This document shows, in pieces, positions 1 to 11,164 of a DNA stretch of 64,000 nt (positions are counted from its first letter, which is position 1; every line of letters starts with the position of its first letter). Origin of the DNA: Monoplex corrugatus (taxonomy: Eukaryota > Mollusca > Gastropoda > Littorinimorpha > Ranellidae); NCBI GenBank assembly GCA_030674185.1, contig JAPXFY010000015.1, positions 25,313,543 through 25,377,542 on the forward strand, in the 5' to 3' direction. The translations under genes and the position numbers were made by a program. The notes beneath the pieces were generated by a model. That model did no database searches and was not told where the DNA came from. It was given only the letters and a program-made list of their open reading frames with translations.

Positions 1-236
1 AACATGTGTTCAGCTGTTTGAGCGTTGTGGCCGCAGGACCTGGTTGGTGATGGGGTCAGCATGAACTTGCGATACATACAGGGGCAAATGTCCACACGAT
101 CAGGTTCCACAGGCGAAGAAGAGATGGGTGGGCAGAACTGCAGATGTGATAAATAATAATGTCCTGAAAGATATAACATTATTTCTTTTCTATGAAACCG
201 GAAACGCATGAAAATAAAATGAAATCGTTTCTTTGG
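1..236. other. unique sequence, nothing recognised
   Basis: No open frame above background, no tandem repeat, and no similarity to other parts of the window that I could see. Confidence 0.6.
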
Positions 237-428
237 TTAACCCTTTCATTCCCACACCCTATCCACCAACTGCAAAAACTTAACCTTTTGATTCCCTCAC
301 CCTATCCACCAACTTCCTGCAGGAAACTGGTGGATAGGATGAGGGAATCAAAAGGTTTAAGTTTTTGCTTTGCTAGCATGGTTGGCAAAGCAGGATGCCG
401 TGGACAGGGTGCGTGAGTCAAAGGGTTA
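237..428. mobile_element. TTAA-flanked fold-back MITE, copy 1
   Basis: The element opens with TTAACCCTTTCATTCCCACA and closes with GAGTCAAAGGGTTA, so the ends are inverted repeats beginning at TTAA. A second, inner palindrome at 280-360 has the same ends (TTAACCTTTTGATTCCCTCA against TGAGGGAATCAAAAGGTTTAA) around the loop TTCCTGCAGGAA. The arms also pair over GCAAAAACTT and AAGTTTTTGC, so the transcript would fold into one long hairpin. A full second copy lies at 46639-46834. TTAA target sites next to CCC-type termini are what piggyBac-group transposons use; no transposase is present, so non-autonomous piggyBac-like membership is inference. Confidence 0.75.
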
Positions 429-671
429 TGGAAAGAAGACAGGCCCAGATTTGTCAAATGTACATAAAAGACAACAAAGAAACAAAAAATTAGCAACATG
501 AAGGACCTAAATGACTGATCAGCTAACTTTCTTGATGTTTAGTAAAGCTGGAGAATCTTGTTGTTGAAGTATTTTGTTGTCCAATTCAACAAAACATCAG
601 TGATGTCAGCTGACCTGTCGTTTGGCTCCTTAATTAATCTGGTCAGTTGTTTATTTCTTGTCTTCTGTGTG
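429..671. other. unique A/T-rich sequence
   Basis: Unstructured sequence between the MITE and the hairpin-element relic. No gene seen. Confidence 0.5.
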
Positions 672-775
672 CACCTGACTAAAGTCCTGTGGCCGAAAAT
701 GTTCGCCTGTGTGGTGTCGTCAATTCAATACGCTTCTCTTCTTTTCACGTATTTCTTGTTTTTGTTTGCTTAAAC
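672..775 (+). mobile_element. degenerate copy of the GGCCGAAAAT hairpin element
   Basis: Shares the order GGCCGAAAAT, then GCCTGT, an ATACGC block, a T-rich ACGTATTTCTTGTTTTTG block and TTTGCTTAAACGCAGTCAGTC with the copies at 26501-26640 and 57970-58203 (minus). The 5' half of the hairpin is mutated here (AAAGTCCTGTGGCC), so this is the oldest-looking copy. Confidence 0.55.
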
Positions 776-1692
776 GCAGTCAGTCACTTTGATTCCGATT
801 GGAAAATATTGGTTATCTCTCGGGATCACAGATTCCCTTAAGCTTGTATTATGTTTTATGAATAAAACAAAAAAGAGCAAGAGAATCCCCAGATATGTGT
901 TGAATGATTAAATCTTGGGTAAACAAATGAAGAAGATATGATTTTATTTTGCTGGATTTCTTCCTTTTGCACCGTTTGCCTGCTGTAATTTCCATCATGA
1001 CAGATATACAGCGGAAAAGGCATTATAGGGAATACTGCTTGTTTGACAATTTTACAATTTTGCAAGAGAATCATCGCGGTCACATGAATCTTACTCGCAG
1101 TCCCTCACCTTCTCTCTCTCTCTTGTTTCTTTCTCGCTCTCTCACGCCCGCACCGCTCATCTCCCATCTTTCTCTTCCCAAAGTCATAGTTTACACATTC
1201 TTACCCTCCCTCCCACGGCGGCGAAATTTGTGGGAAACTAACCATTTTGCGAGGCAGAGACAAAAAAAGGTTCGTCTTTTTTGCCATGCGGCAGCAATAA
1301 AGACGCAGCGGCGGTGCCTGGGATAGGGAGATGAGTTTTTAGGGAGGAATCTTGAGGGGGGCTAGGAGAAGAGTATGAATTAAGGAAGGGAGCAGGAGCA
1401 GGAGGAGGAGGAGGACGGGATGGTGAGACGGGGTGAAGAGAGTGTCTAGTGCATGGGAACGTGTCTCTGACATGCTTGAACAAGTGGGGGACGGGTCATG
1501 TACGTGTCAGGGAGAGAATCTTTGCACACCTACTTCTTTTTAATGGGGCCTGAAACAAGCCGAGCTGCTACACTTTTTTCTTTTTCTGTTCTTCTTTGTT
1601 TTTTGTTTGTTTGCTCTTTCTCATCTTGCGCCTGAAACAAGCAAAGCTGGAACATTTGATATTCATTCTATACTTTTGGTTTTCGTTTTGTA

Positions 1693-1694
<2 letters not shown>
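776..1694. other. unique sequence with short pyrimidine and purine tracts
   Basis: Contains a CT-rich stretch near 1110-1145 and a GA-rich stretch near 1385-1415. A 125-codon frame at 949-1326 is rich in Ser, Pro and Leu from the CT tract and has no recognisable domain. No gene supported. Confidence 0.5.
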
Positions 1695-1790
<96 letters not shown>

Positions 1791-1869
1791 CTTTCCAAAG
1801 ACGGTTATCTCTACACTTGCAACTTTTTTGGACATATACTTGAATTGTGCGTGTGTGTGTGTGTGTGTG

Positions 1870-1922
<53 letters not shown>

Positions 1923-1924
1923 GT
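1695..1924 (+). repeat. two (TG)n microsatellites
   Basis: An uninterrupted (TG)47 run occupies 1695-1788. A second run at 1846-1922 is broken once by TGTTGTG. Frames across them encode only Cys-Val or Thr-His dipeptides. Confidence 0.97.
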
Positions 1925-2086
1925 GGTTTTACGCTGGCGGGCACCATGTTTTTATCTCTGTGTATCTGTAATAAGATGATAATGACCCAACGATACTGGT
2001 TGTTGTCCCATACAAGTGTGCATCGGTCTGTTCATGTAGGTTATGCGATTTGTCGTTAATTTTTAGCACGTAAAAGCTGATGCTCT

Positions 2087-2089
2087 CTC

Positions 2090-2153
<64 letters not shown>

Positions 2154-2180
2154 TCTCTCTCTCTCTCTCTCTCTCTCTCT
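2087..2180 (+). repeat. compound (TCTG)n(CT)n microsatellite
   Basis: About 16 TCTG units pass directly into about 13 CT units, the usual gastropod AGAC/AG compound array. Confidence 0.97.
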
Positions 2181-2254
2181 AGACCTCCCCCTTCCGCTTT
2201 AACACACATACACACACCGCCATCACCACCATCAACAATAACAACATAATCAAC

Positions 2255-2294
2255 CACACACACACACACACACACACCACGCACTCATACTCAC

Positions 2295-2391
<97 letters not shown>

Positions 2392-2401
2392 GTGTGTGTG
2401 T
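2255..2401 (+). repeat. (AC)n microsatellite with terminal switch to (TG)5
   Basis: Interrupted CA repeats end at 2389 with CACACACAGTGTGTGTGTG. The repeat therefore inverts at a single G and forms a short self-complementary end. Confidence 0.95.
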
Positions 2402-2690
2402 AATTGAATAAAAACCCGACAGCAATTAGGAAACTGAATGTCCAATCAACATGAGTTTGACATTAATAAAAAAAAATTGAGCGCTAAATCGACGTATTGA
2501 ACTTAGCCTGTTATTCATCCGTGTGGTGGAAGAAGAGGGTGATGATGGTGGCAAGAAGGAAAAAGAAGGAAACCACGATTTTGATTCATCATACCTTTTT
2601 ATCAGTTAGTGTTATTATTGTTGTTGTTGTAGGTTAGGGTTGAGCACATGCGATCAAAAATATCAAGACCGTAACGAGGGAAAAGTAATA
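2402..2690. other. unique sequence
   Basis: A/T-rich with short GAAGAAG and GTT runs. No gene seen. Confidence 0.5.
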
Positions 2691-2942
<252 letters not shown>

Positions 2943-4887
2943 GATTGAGGGAAAAGGTGAGAGGGGAAGCAAAAGAGGATCATGTTCTCCTTTGTGTCGT
3001 TTATCGTCGTCGATACTGTTATCACTTGTTAATCACCTGGACCAAACCAAAAAAAAAAAAAAGTTTCGTTTAAGTTATACTCCACGTGTCACATATGATT
3101 GACAGTATCTTACAAATAAGACTCATGCTTTCCGATGTGTTGCCCATTTTGGAACTTTTCTGTTGAATGATCTGCCCTTTGATCTGAGAAATTTGCCTAA
3201 CCTTTGCTCAGTTCAGATCCGACTTAATGGGTTTTTTGTTGTTGTTTTGTTTGTTTGTTTTTGAAGAGGAGAAATGGTTTTGAGTTATAGTTCTATTACA
3301 AGAATGAGCTAACCCACCTGGAAAACAGCAGGAAAAGTCAACATTGTGTATACAAGTGAGTCATAGTTTACCGCAATTTCCCGCCGTTTCCCGCCACTCC
3401 AGTTCGTCCAGGGATGCAGGCACTGACTGAGAATCTCGGCATCTTGAGGTGATTCACACAAGCAAGCCGTGATTGGGGGATGTGGCCATGTGCGCTTGTA
3501 TCAACACACAGAGACACGCGATCAGGGGATTCCACCCCCAGTGCCGCTTCTTTCTTTTGGGAACACTTCACCAAATCCGGATCCAGTTTCGTTGATGTTC
3601 TCCAAGAATCGGAAGTATGGGAGGGTACTAGTTTTATAAATGGAAAACACGACATTTCGTCGAATTGCTTCCATATAACTGTAGTTTTTGCGTGATACGT
3701 TCATGTATTGTTTACGTTTTTGGCTTTCTTTCACAAATAATCAGGCTTATAAATGACATACATTCTTAAACGTCAGCTGTCAATAGGTATTGACATAGGA
3801 ATCTGTCGGAGCTGGGGAAGATAAAGCAGCGAGGGAGAAGAGGAGGTACCTTCATAATATTGGCCCTGGAAAAATGGAGGTATCTGTCACTTCAGTACCC
3901 AAAGACGTCAGAGTTATAGAACAACCCTCACCTTGTATCGTTATCTTCTACAACAGCAACAGGTCCTTGTTCATATGTCGGTTTTTCCCGGCAAGGAATG
4001 CACATCGGTATTTTCAATAATTATACTTATGAACTGCATACATTAATTAAACACTGATAAATCTGATCGTATGCTGTGATGAAAACATTGGATTTAGGCC
4101 CCTGATCTCGGGTTCATGTGTGTCAGAAGGGGCAATAAATCAAATCGTCCCAAAATAAAGCGCTTATCTATGCAACTTAGCCAGCATTGGCATACCAGCG
4201 CCTAAAGAGAAAACGAGCGCTTATCCTAGATTTATAAAAAAAAATGATGGTATCGTAAATGTTTAAATTTATCACCATTCTGAAGCCAGTACTGCACCAT
4301 ATGTGATAGCGAGTCTTTTTGTGGAGCAGGGTGGATGCAATAGGCACCAGATTGTGTTTGGCTTGAAGCCTCTTCTCCTGTTATTGGAGACAAGGGCAAA
4401 ACAGGTTGATTAGAGCTGCGGGTTGCCAGTGTACGCCTTGATTCTTCGTGCGTGTGTTTGACAGTTTTTCGTTGTTAGGGATTTTGGTTGGGCTTGACCA
4501 TTTTTTCTTCATAATATGATATGAAAAAATAAAACAACAAAACAAACAACAAAAATCAGAAAAAATCTTGAGGACGTGACTATTGTAACAGTATTTTTTT
4601 CTGTATTCCTAAAGAAAAAAGTAATTGAATCAACATATTTCTTATTTCGATGTTAATTTTGTTTGGGTTCAGTTCATTTTCCTGTTATGCAGTTGCTCCA
4701 TTTTTCTCCTGTAACATTTTAAAGCAAGCTTTCGCTGTATCGTCGTAATCGTACATCAACATAGTATTTCATGGTGTCGAACATAAACTATCCAGTGTAT
4801 CAAGGAAGAATAAGTAAATGATCATGATAGTGGTAATTTGTTTTCTAATGGTACAAATTCCTAATTGATAGCAGTTTTCAAACTTGT
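2943..4887. other. unique sequence, about 1.9 kb
   Basis: Mostly A/T-rich, with a poly-A run near 3048-3062, GTTTT runs near 3236-3262 and AACAAA near 4530. The longest frames, near 3368-3734, are under 100 codons and overlap on both strands, which argues against coding. No repeat family recognised. Confidence 0.5.
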
Positions 4888-6265
4888 TGCTTGCCTTTGC
4901 CAGCCACTGACATGACTTACAGCGTATGCCAGCCACTGACATGACTTACAGCATATGCCAGCCACTGACATGACTTACAGCATATGCCAACCACTGACAT
5001 GACTTACAGGATATACCAGCCACAGACATGACTTACAGCATATGCCAGCCACTGACATGACTTACAGCATATGCCAGCCACCGACATGACTTACAGCATA
5101 TGCCAGCCGCTGACATGACTTACAGGATATGCCAGCCACTGACATGACTTACAGCATATGCCAGCCACCGACATGACTTACAGCATATGCCAGCCACTGA
5201 CATGACTTACAGCATATGCCAGCCACCGACATGACTTACAACATATGCCAGCCGCTGACATGACTTACAGGATATGCCAGCCACTGACATGACTTACAGC
5301 ATATGCCAGCCACGACATGACTTACAGCATATGCCAGCCACTGACATGACTTACAGCATATGCCAGCCACTGACATGACTTACAGGATATACCAGCCACA
5401 GACATGACTTACAGGATATGCCAGCCACTGACATGACTTACAGCATATGCCAGCCACCGACATGACTTACAGGATATGCCAGCCCTGACATGACTTACAG
5501 ATATGCCAGCCACGACATGACTTACAGGATATGCCAGCCACGACATGACTTACAGCATATGCCAGCACTGACATGACTTACAGCATATGCCAGCACTGAC
5601 ATAACTTACAGCATATGCCAGCCACTGACATAACTTACAGCATATGCCAGCCACTGACATGACTTACAGCATATGCCAGCCACTGACATGACTTACAGCA
5701 TATGCCAGCCACTGACATGACTTACAGCATATGCCAGCCACTGACATGACTTACAGCATATGCCAGCCACTGACATGACTTAGCCACCGACATGACTTAC
5801 AGCATATGCCAGCCACTGACATGACTCACAGCATATGCCAGCCACTGACATGACTCACAGGATATGCCAGCCACTGACATGACTTACAGCATATGCCAGC
5901 CACTGACATGACTTACAGCATATGCCAGCCGCTGACATGACTTACAACATATGCCAGTCACTGACATGACTTACAGCATATGCCAGCCACTGACATGACT
6001 CACAGCATATGCAGCCACTGGCATGACTTACAGCATATGCCAGCCACTGACATGACTCACAGCATATGCCAGCCATGACATGACTTACAGCATATGACAG
6101 CCACTGACATGACTCACAGCATATGCCAGCCACTGACATGACTTACAGCATATGCCAGCCACTGACATGACTCACAGCATATGCCAGCCACTGACATGAC
6201 TTACAGCATATGCCAGCCACTGACATGACTTACAGGATATGCCAGCCACTGACATGACTTGCAGG
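4888..6265. repeat. 29-bp minisatellite, about 46 copies
   Basis: The unit on the plus strand is CCAGCCACTGACATGACTTA followed by CAGCATATG. Copies differ by CACTGAC/CACCGAC/CGCTGAC and CAGCAT/CAGGAT/CAACAT variants. Single-base deletions cluster near 5480-5570, and an internal junction at about 5781 loses part of a unit. On the minus strand the unit reads ATCCTGTAAGTCATGTCAG then TGGCTGGCAT. This matches the segment of the adjoining minus-strand SINE that follows its AAAGAT motif, and the last unit merges into that SINE at 6262-6270. Adjacent repeats have no unique spacers, so this is not a CRISPR array. Confidence 0.97.
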
Positions 6266-6456
6266 ATTGTGCATCTTTGATATTCAGCATACGTACACAC
6301 TCGAAGAGTATTTAAGCACTGGTCTGCACACGTGTTTATCTGGGAGGTCGGAAAAATCTACCTCCACCCACCAGGCAGAGGTGTCTGAGCGAACCGAACC
6401 TAGGACCTTGTTATTGGAAGTCAGCTGTTTACCCCCATGATTACCGCACCCGTCAA
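6266..6456 (-). mobile_element. tRNA-headed SINE, family A (5' part)
   Basis: Read on the minus strand it starts GACGGGTGCGGTAATCATGG, then carries a B-box-like CCTAGGTTCGG and a body with GCCTGGTGGGTGGAGGTAGA, TTTTTCCGACCTCCCAG and GTGTGCAGACC. It then runs into the 29-bp minisatellite. The same body occurs at 10264-10562 (minus) and 24911-25093 (plus). I recognise the body as a SINE frequent in caenogastropod genomes; that recognition is from memory. The 3' end has been replaced by the tandem array. Confidence 0.75.
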
Positions 6457-7246
6457 GGGTGAAGAGGAAGATGACAGAGGAAAGGCGGAAAAAGAACAAT
6501 AACAAAAGGAAGATGAAAACAGCAACAACAACATGAAAGACAGACACTTGGTGCAAAGTAATTATTTGCATACCGGCGCTTTAATCTTCCCCCTCAGTCC
6601 CAAACGGATCAGAAAATCACACAGCCTAGCGTATGGGAAAGAAAGATGCTGCGTGCATGGATGCAAAGCTACAAAAATTCCGCAGAGGAGCAAGTAGCTA
6701 GAGCCGCGAGAAGAAAATAACAACAACATTGCATATTATCAGTGGTTGGATGAGCACCCAGTGCAACCTGAGAGGCCTGAGAAGAAGACAGGAGCTGCTG
6801 AGAACTGCTGTATATGGATATTGTCCTTATGTGGATAGGGGTCTTGGAACTAATAATCACTCCACCAGTGAAAGCCTTCTTAGTGATGCTAATTTCGTAG
6901 CAACATATGTTCTTTCTTGCGTTAGGGTAAAACGATATATTCCAACACTGTCCACGACGACAATTTCTAACATGTCTGCCTCACCATCACTAACGTATGA
7001 ACTTTTTGTTAGCCTGTCAAAAAGTCCTATAGCGAATTATCTTTAACACGTCGTCATTTAACTTGTTCACTGTTCTGGTTGGTAAATCTTATTGTTCAAA
7101 TCATTAAGTATGGTAACCTCATTTAGTTAGGTTTTCCTTCCTCTCCTCGACACAGTTGCTTTCTGCTGCTTTTTTTTAATTTTTAAGATTGACTACTTTC
7201 AAGTATCCTTTTCACTCCTCCTCTATCCCTACATTTATTTGGTCTA
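6457..7246. other. unique sequence
   Basis: No tandem repeat beyond A-rich patches near 6490-6535. A frame at 6729-7046 (105 codons) has no recognisable domain. No gene supported. Confidence 0.5.
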
Positions 7247-7365
7247 AAATAACTTTAGTGAATAGACACTAAATCAAAGACCACCACACACATACACACG
7301 CGCGCGCGCACACACGCACACCACACATCACACACAAACACACACACACACACACACACCACGCA

Positions 7366-7408
<43 letters not shown>

Positions 7409-7442
7409 ACGCACGCACACGCAGCACACGCACACACACACA

Positions 7443-7478
<36 letters not shown>

Positions 7479-7530
7479 CACCACACCACACGCACGCACC
7501 CCACACACACGCACGCACACACACATACAC

Positions 7531-7597
<67 letters not shown>

Positions 7598-7613
7598 CAC
7601 ACACACACACACA
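7247..7613 (+). repeat. (AC)n/(CT)n cluster with associated core
   Basis: The core CTTTAGTGAATAGACACTAA then ATCAAAGACCACCAC (7247-7285) precedes CA repeats that run to 7613. The array is broken by (CG)n at 7300-7309, two CT blocks (about 7444-7456 and 7532-7549) and ACGC steps. The core matches the one at 2886-2926. Confidence 0.93.
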
Positions 7614-7860
7614 ACCGGAGTTTGTTCGAGAGGAATTCGTCGCACTCGGACAATTCCATATGCGCTCTAGCCACATGTCAGCAGTTACCTAACGGATTCC
7701 CTAAGCCGCGTAAAACTGGCAAAGTTTTGAAATGGTAAAGGGGAGAAGGACCCATGAAACACCAGGTTGACGCCATCAGTATGATGGAAACATTAAGATG
7801 GGCAGCGAACAGGCCAGTTCCTTTATGTTGGACAGCATTGACCACTGAAGGTGTGTATGC
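7614..7860 (-). mobile_element. SINE, family C, minus strand
   Basis: Shares ATGATGGAAACATTAAGATG and GCGAACAGGCCAGT (7780-7830) with 63720-63770, and GCACTCGGACAATTCCATAT (7642-7661) with 63008-63027. The two blocks lie in the same order and orientation at both loci. The tRNA-like head seen at 63 kb is mutated here. Its 3' end abuts the (AC)n cluster. Confidence 0.6.
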
Positions 7861-8068
7861 CCAGTTAGCGCCTTAATGGACGGCCTGGGGATGGCTGTTT
7901 GGTCGTTTGTTGACGTTTTCTGTTAGAGTCATCTTGTCTTTCAGGGTAGGGGAAGACTGTGCGCTACAAGCCGATACCTGACAAGATGAATGGCGGTGAT
8001 GATAATCACTGAGCGGTGGTGACGGTGATGTGTAGTGTTGTGTTGTGGGAAGGGAAGCAAGCGTTATG

Positions 8069-8320
<252 letters not shown>

Positions 8321-8835
8321 TGTGTGTTTGTGTTTATCTCTGCGTGTGCGATGGGAGGGTGTCCGTTTGAAGTGCCGTGGTGCTGAGGGATTGTCATTAA
8401 TTTTCCTTTGTTTATTTTTAAATTTTTTATTTCACTTTTCTGTATATTTGACCTCTCGTGAAAATAGTCTAAAACAATTTAGGTCAACGAGAGAGAGGTG
8501 GAGACAGAGAGATAGGGAGGGAAGGGGGGATTTCATCTCTCCCCTTTCGTTCCGATCCAAACTAAGAATGAGGGCACTGCTAAGATCAAGTGGACAACAT
8601 CTGGCTTTTTGATAATTGATTGAGTTGATACATTTACCACTGCATTCCTACACCCCTACTTATACCTTATACTTCCACTTCCAGCAATTAAAGAATCGCA
8701 AAAACAAAGTCAGCATAGTTCACTATCAAATAGGCAAAAGCCACATGACTGCCTGAATAATTCTAGGCAAGGCAACTTTTTGCCCGATTAGTATCTAGGG
8801 TAGGTGACCGCCTGGGAATAGGTAATTGCATTTTA
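8321..8835. other. unique sequence
   Basis: Includes a purine-rich stretch at 8488-8530. No gene or dispersed repeat recognised. Confidence 0.5.
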
Positions 8836-8985
8836 GACTTGCAAGATTAACAGTGAGTATGGTTTTTAAATGTTGTAACTGTTGTCTTTTATCTTAACCG
8901 GGTTGTCGTTTTTGACGTGGTGTTAGCCCGGATGTGGCTCTTGTAATCGGCTGGGCTGTAAGCAGTTTGAACTATGAAGCCTGGG
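8836..8985 (+). mobile_element. retroposon tail with AGCCC...GGGCT module (TGAAC-tail subtype)
   Basis: Aligns over about 150 bp with 62728-62873: GACTTG, AAGAT, GAGYWTGGTTTTTAA, a CTTTT block, then GTTAGCCC, GATRTGGCTCT, GGCTGGGCTGTA and TTTGAAC. The last 50 bp are also found at 33796-33855 (minus), and a sister module ends the repeats at 43396, 44093 and 63655. AGCCC and GGGCT can pair as a terminal stem. It is probably the 3' end of a LINE or LINE-dependent SINE. Confidence 0.6.
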
Positions 8986-9644
8986 AATACTGAAGGCCGT
9001 GGGCAGAAAATAAGAAAAACAAGCAGACAAACAAGCAAACAAAAATGCCAAGATGGCTAGTCCAGTGGGTTTCTAGAATTCGTATGGCCATTGGTAAAAT
9101 CGTCTAGACGCGTATCCATCAGTGAAGTCGAGGACAGAGAAAGAGAGGAGGGTGAGGGTGGTGTGTGGGGATGGGGTGGAGAGAACGGGGGTAGGGGGGG
9201 GGAGAAACAGGAAACTTCTTATCAGAATGGCGATCGGTTCCTCATCGCAGGCAGCCCTAGCACCATGTCAGTGTATGTATCTTTTTGAACAGGCCTATCT
9301 TTGTCTGCAGCAAGCTATGGAGATGTAGCAGACCCTGAACGCAGCTGAAGATTTGCAGATTCCCTTTAAAAAAATTGTTTTCAATTGCCCGCCTAAAAAA
9401 AAAAAAGGAAAATAACCGACCAAGCTAAGGAAATTAGATAACACAAAAACAAAACTAATTCAGCTATTAAACATTCCCTTCCCGACAGAAATAATACAAG
9501 AAATTAATAAAAGCAAAACCAAAACGAACAGAACGGAAACCCAAGCAAGCAAACGCAGAAAAAATGAACACAAAAATTCCTTATATCGCGTTTGCATTTC
9601 CTCAAAAGTATTTCCTTTCTTCTTGTTTTCATTTCGATTTCTTC

Positions 9645-9645
<1 letters not shown>
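8986..9645. other. unique sequence
   Basis: G-rich around 9130-9210 and A-rich around 9365-9560. Short frames only. Confidence 0.5.
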
Positions 9646-9729
<84 letters not shown>

Positions 9730-9745
9730 TTATTTATTTATTTGA
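9646..9745 (+). repeat. (CT)n microsatellite ending in TTTA repeats
   Basis: CT repeats, broken once by CTCCTC, pass into ATATATTTATTTATTTATTT. Confidence 0.95.
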
Positions 9746-9754
9746 ATTATTCTA

Positions 9755-9835
9755 GCTCATCCTTCATCCATGCCGTGACTCAAAATCTGATCTCCGAGTT
9801 CAATCCCGGCCTGCTCCAGTAAAAACTGATGGTTA
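9755..9835 (+). mobile_element. possible tRNA-like SINE head
   Basis: CCGAGTTCAATCCCGGCC at 9796-9813 resembles an RNA polymerase III B box, with ATGCCGTGACTCAAAATCTG upstream. No acceptor stem closes, so it is not a tRNA gene. It could also be a chance match. Confidence 0.3.
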
Positions 9836-9863
9836 CAGGCGATTGTTTCATAGGTCCTTTCTT

Positions 9864-9892
<29 letters not shown>
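9864..9892 (+). repeat. poly-C run of 29
   Basis: An uninterrupted C tract follows CTT. Runs this long are prone to length error in sequencing. Confidence 0.9.
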
Positions 9893-9895
<3 letters not shown>

Positions 9896-10263
9896 TTTCT
9901 CCACATCATTTCAAGAACTTGCCAGCGCAAAGGCTTTTTGTGCAGGCTCAGATAGTCTGCCAGATAATTGCTAGCGGGTTTGGATGGAGCGCATATGGAT
10001 TCATCCGAGTGTGAGCAATCCCTTTTTGTTCAAAATTCAAAAGTATCCGCACAGCTAAAATTTTCACATTCTTTCGTTTGTTTAGATGGTTGAAGTATGT
10101 GGTTAAGGCCTTAGCAAGTGGGATATAGAGTTGTCGTACTTAGCTGGAGCCGACTTTTACAACCGCCTAAAAGAAGCGTTCATTGTTATTTATTTTTCAT
10201 TTATTTGCATTCGTTTGCTGCAACTCCTACAACAACATGAACATACGAGTGGCCTTTACGCGT
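9893..10263. other. unique sequence
   Basis: No gene or repeat recognised. Confidence 0.5.
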
Positions 10264-10562
10264 ACGTTTGTTTGTTTGCTTATTTGTTTGTTTGTTTGTT
10301 TTTCTTAACCCGCCATTTAGGCATTCATAGTCGGGTTTTGAGGGTGTGCATGCTGGGTATTTTCATGTTTATATAAACCTCCAAAAATGATATCGCATAC
10401 AGGATCTTTAACGAGCGTCTTTGCATATGCATTCGAGGGAAGTTCGGGTACTAGCGGACTGCACTGCACATAAGTTGACCTGGGAAATAAGAAAAATGTC
10501 CACCCTTAACCCACCAGGGGTACACAAGCAAGTCTTAACCACTCGACTGTCGCACCCGTCTA
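10264..10562 (-). mobile_element. tRNA-headed SINE, family A, nearly full length
   Basis: On the minus strand it opens GACGGGTGCGACAGTCGAGT then GGTTAAGAC (A-box-like). The body has CCTGGTGGGTTAAGGGTGGA, CCCAGGTCAACTTATGTGCA, CGTTAAAGATCCTGTATGCG, ATACCCAGCATGCACACCCT and AATGGCGGGTTAAG, and it ends in an (AAAC)n tail. The B-box segment is deleted, because GACTTGCTTG joins almost directly to the GTGTACCCC body. Block order agrees with the copies at 6266-6456 and 24911-25093. Confidence 0.8.
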
Positions 10563-11164
10563 TCTAAATTATTTATTTCGAGATCCGGAGCGTAGTGCAT
10601 ATGGAATCTATTGAACGCAACGATAGTTTACTTTTTTCTGCTGTCTTAGTCTGAAACTCGAAACACCGGCTATGCTGTGTCTCTGTATCTGTGTCATCGA
10701 AAACAGTTTTAAAATCAGTGACCAGAGGAACTTGTGACTCCTTCAAACTGTCTCGACACAAGATCTGACCCTGGAGAATTTAGCATAAAAAGTCCTCTAT
10801 ATACCCGAAAACATTTGCGTACATTTGATATCTGATCCTGAAAGTTTTTACACACGAAAACACACTCTCGTAGAACGGATTGGATCCTGGAAATGTTGCT
10901 GTGAACCAGGTCTTACAAATGAACTTTTCTCTCATTGCTAGATATGTAGCTGGAAATGTTCGTTTACGGAGCTGATCTCTCCGAACTGTCATACGCTGTC
11001 TGACACTAGTAATCTGCTGCTATTTTAGATTTGCGTCCGCTGTAATGACAGCTCAACCCTCATAGAGTGAAGACTCCTTTAGAATGGATATGTCTTTGAC
11101 GTGAGGAATTGGAATAACATATTTTCGTTGTTGTTCTTTTGTTTGTCGTTTTATTTGTTGTTGT
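10563..11164. other. unique sequence
   Basis: Two overlapping minus-strand frames of 60-70 codons (10573-10992) have no recognisable features. Otherwise nothing seen. Confidence 0.5.

Noticed and set aside
4888..6265. CRISPR-like direct repeats (also the 37-bp arrays at 11.3 and 13.4 kb)
   Set aside because: Units are strictly adjacent with no unique spacers, and the surrounding DNA is animal-type.
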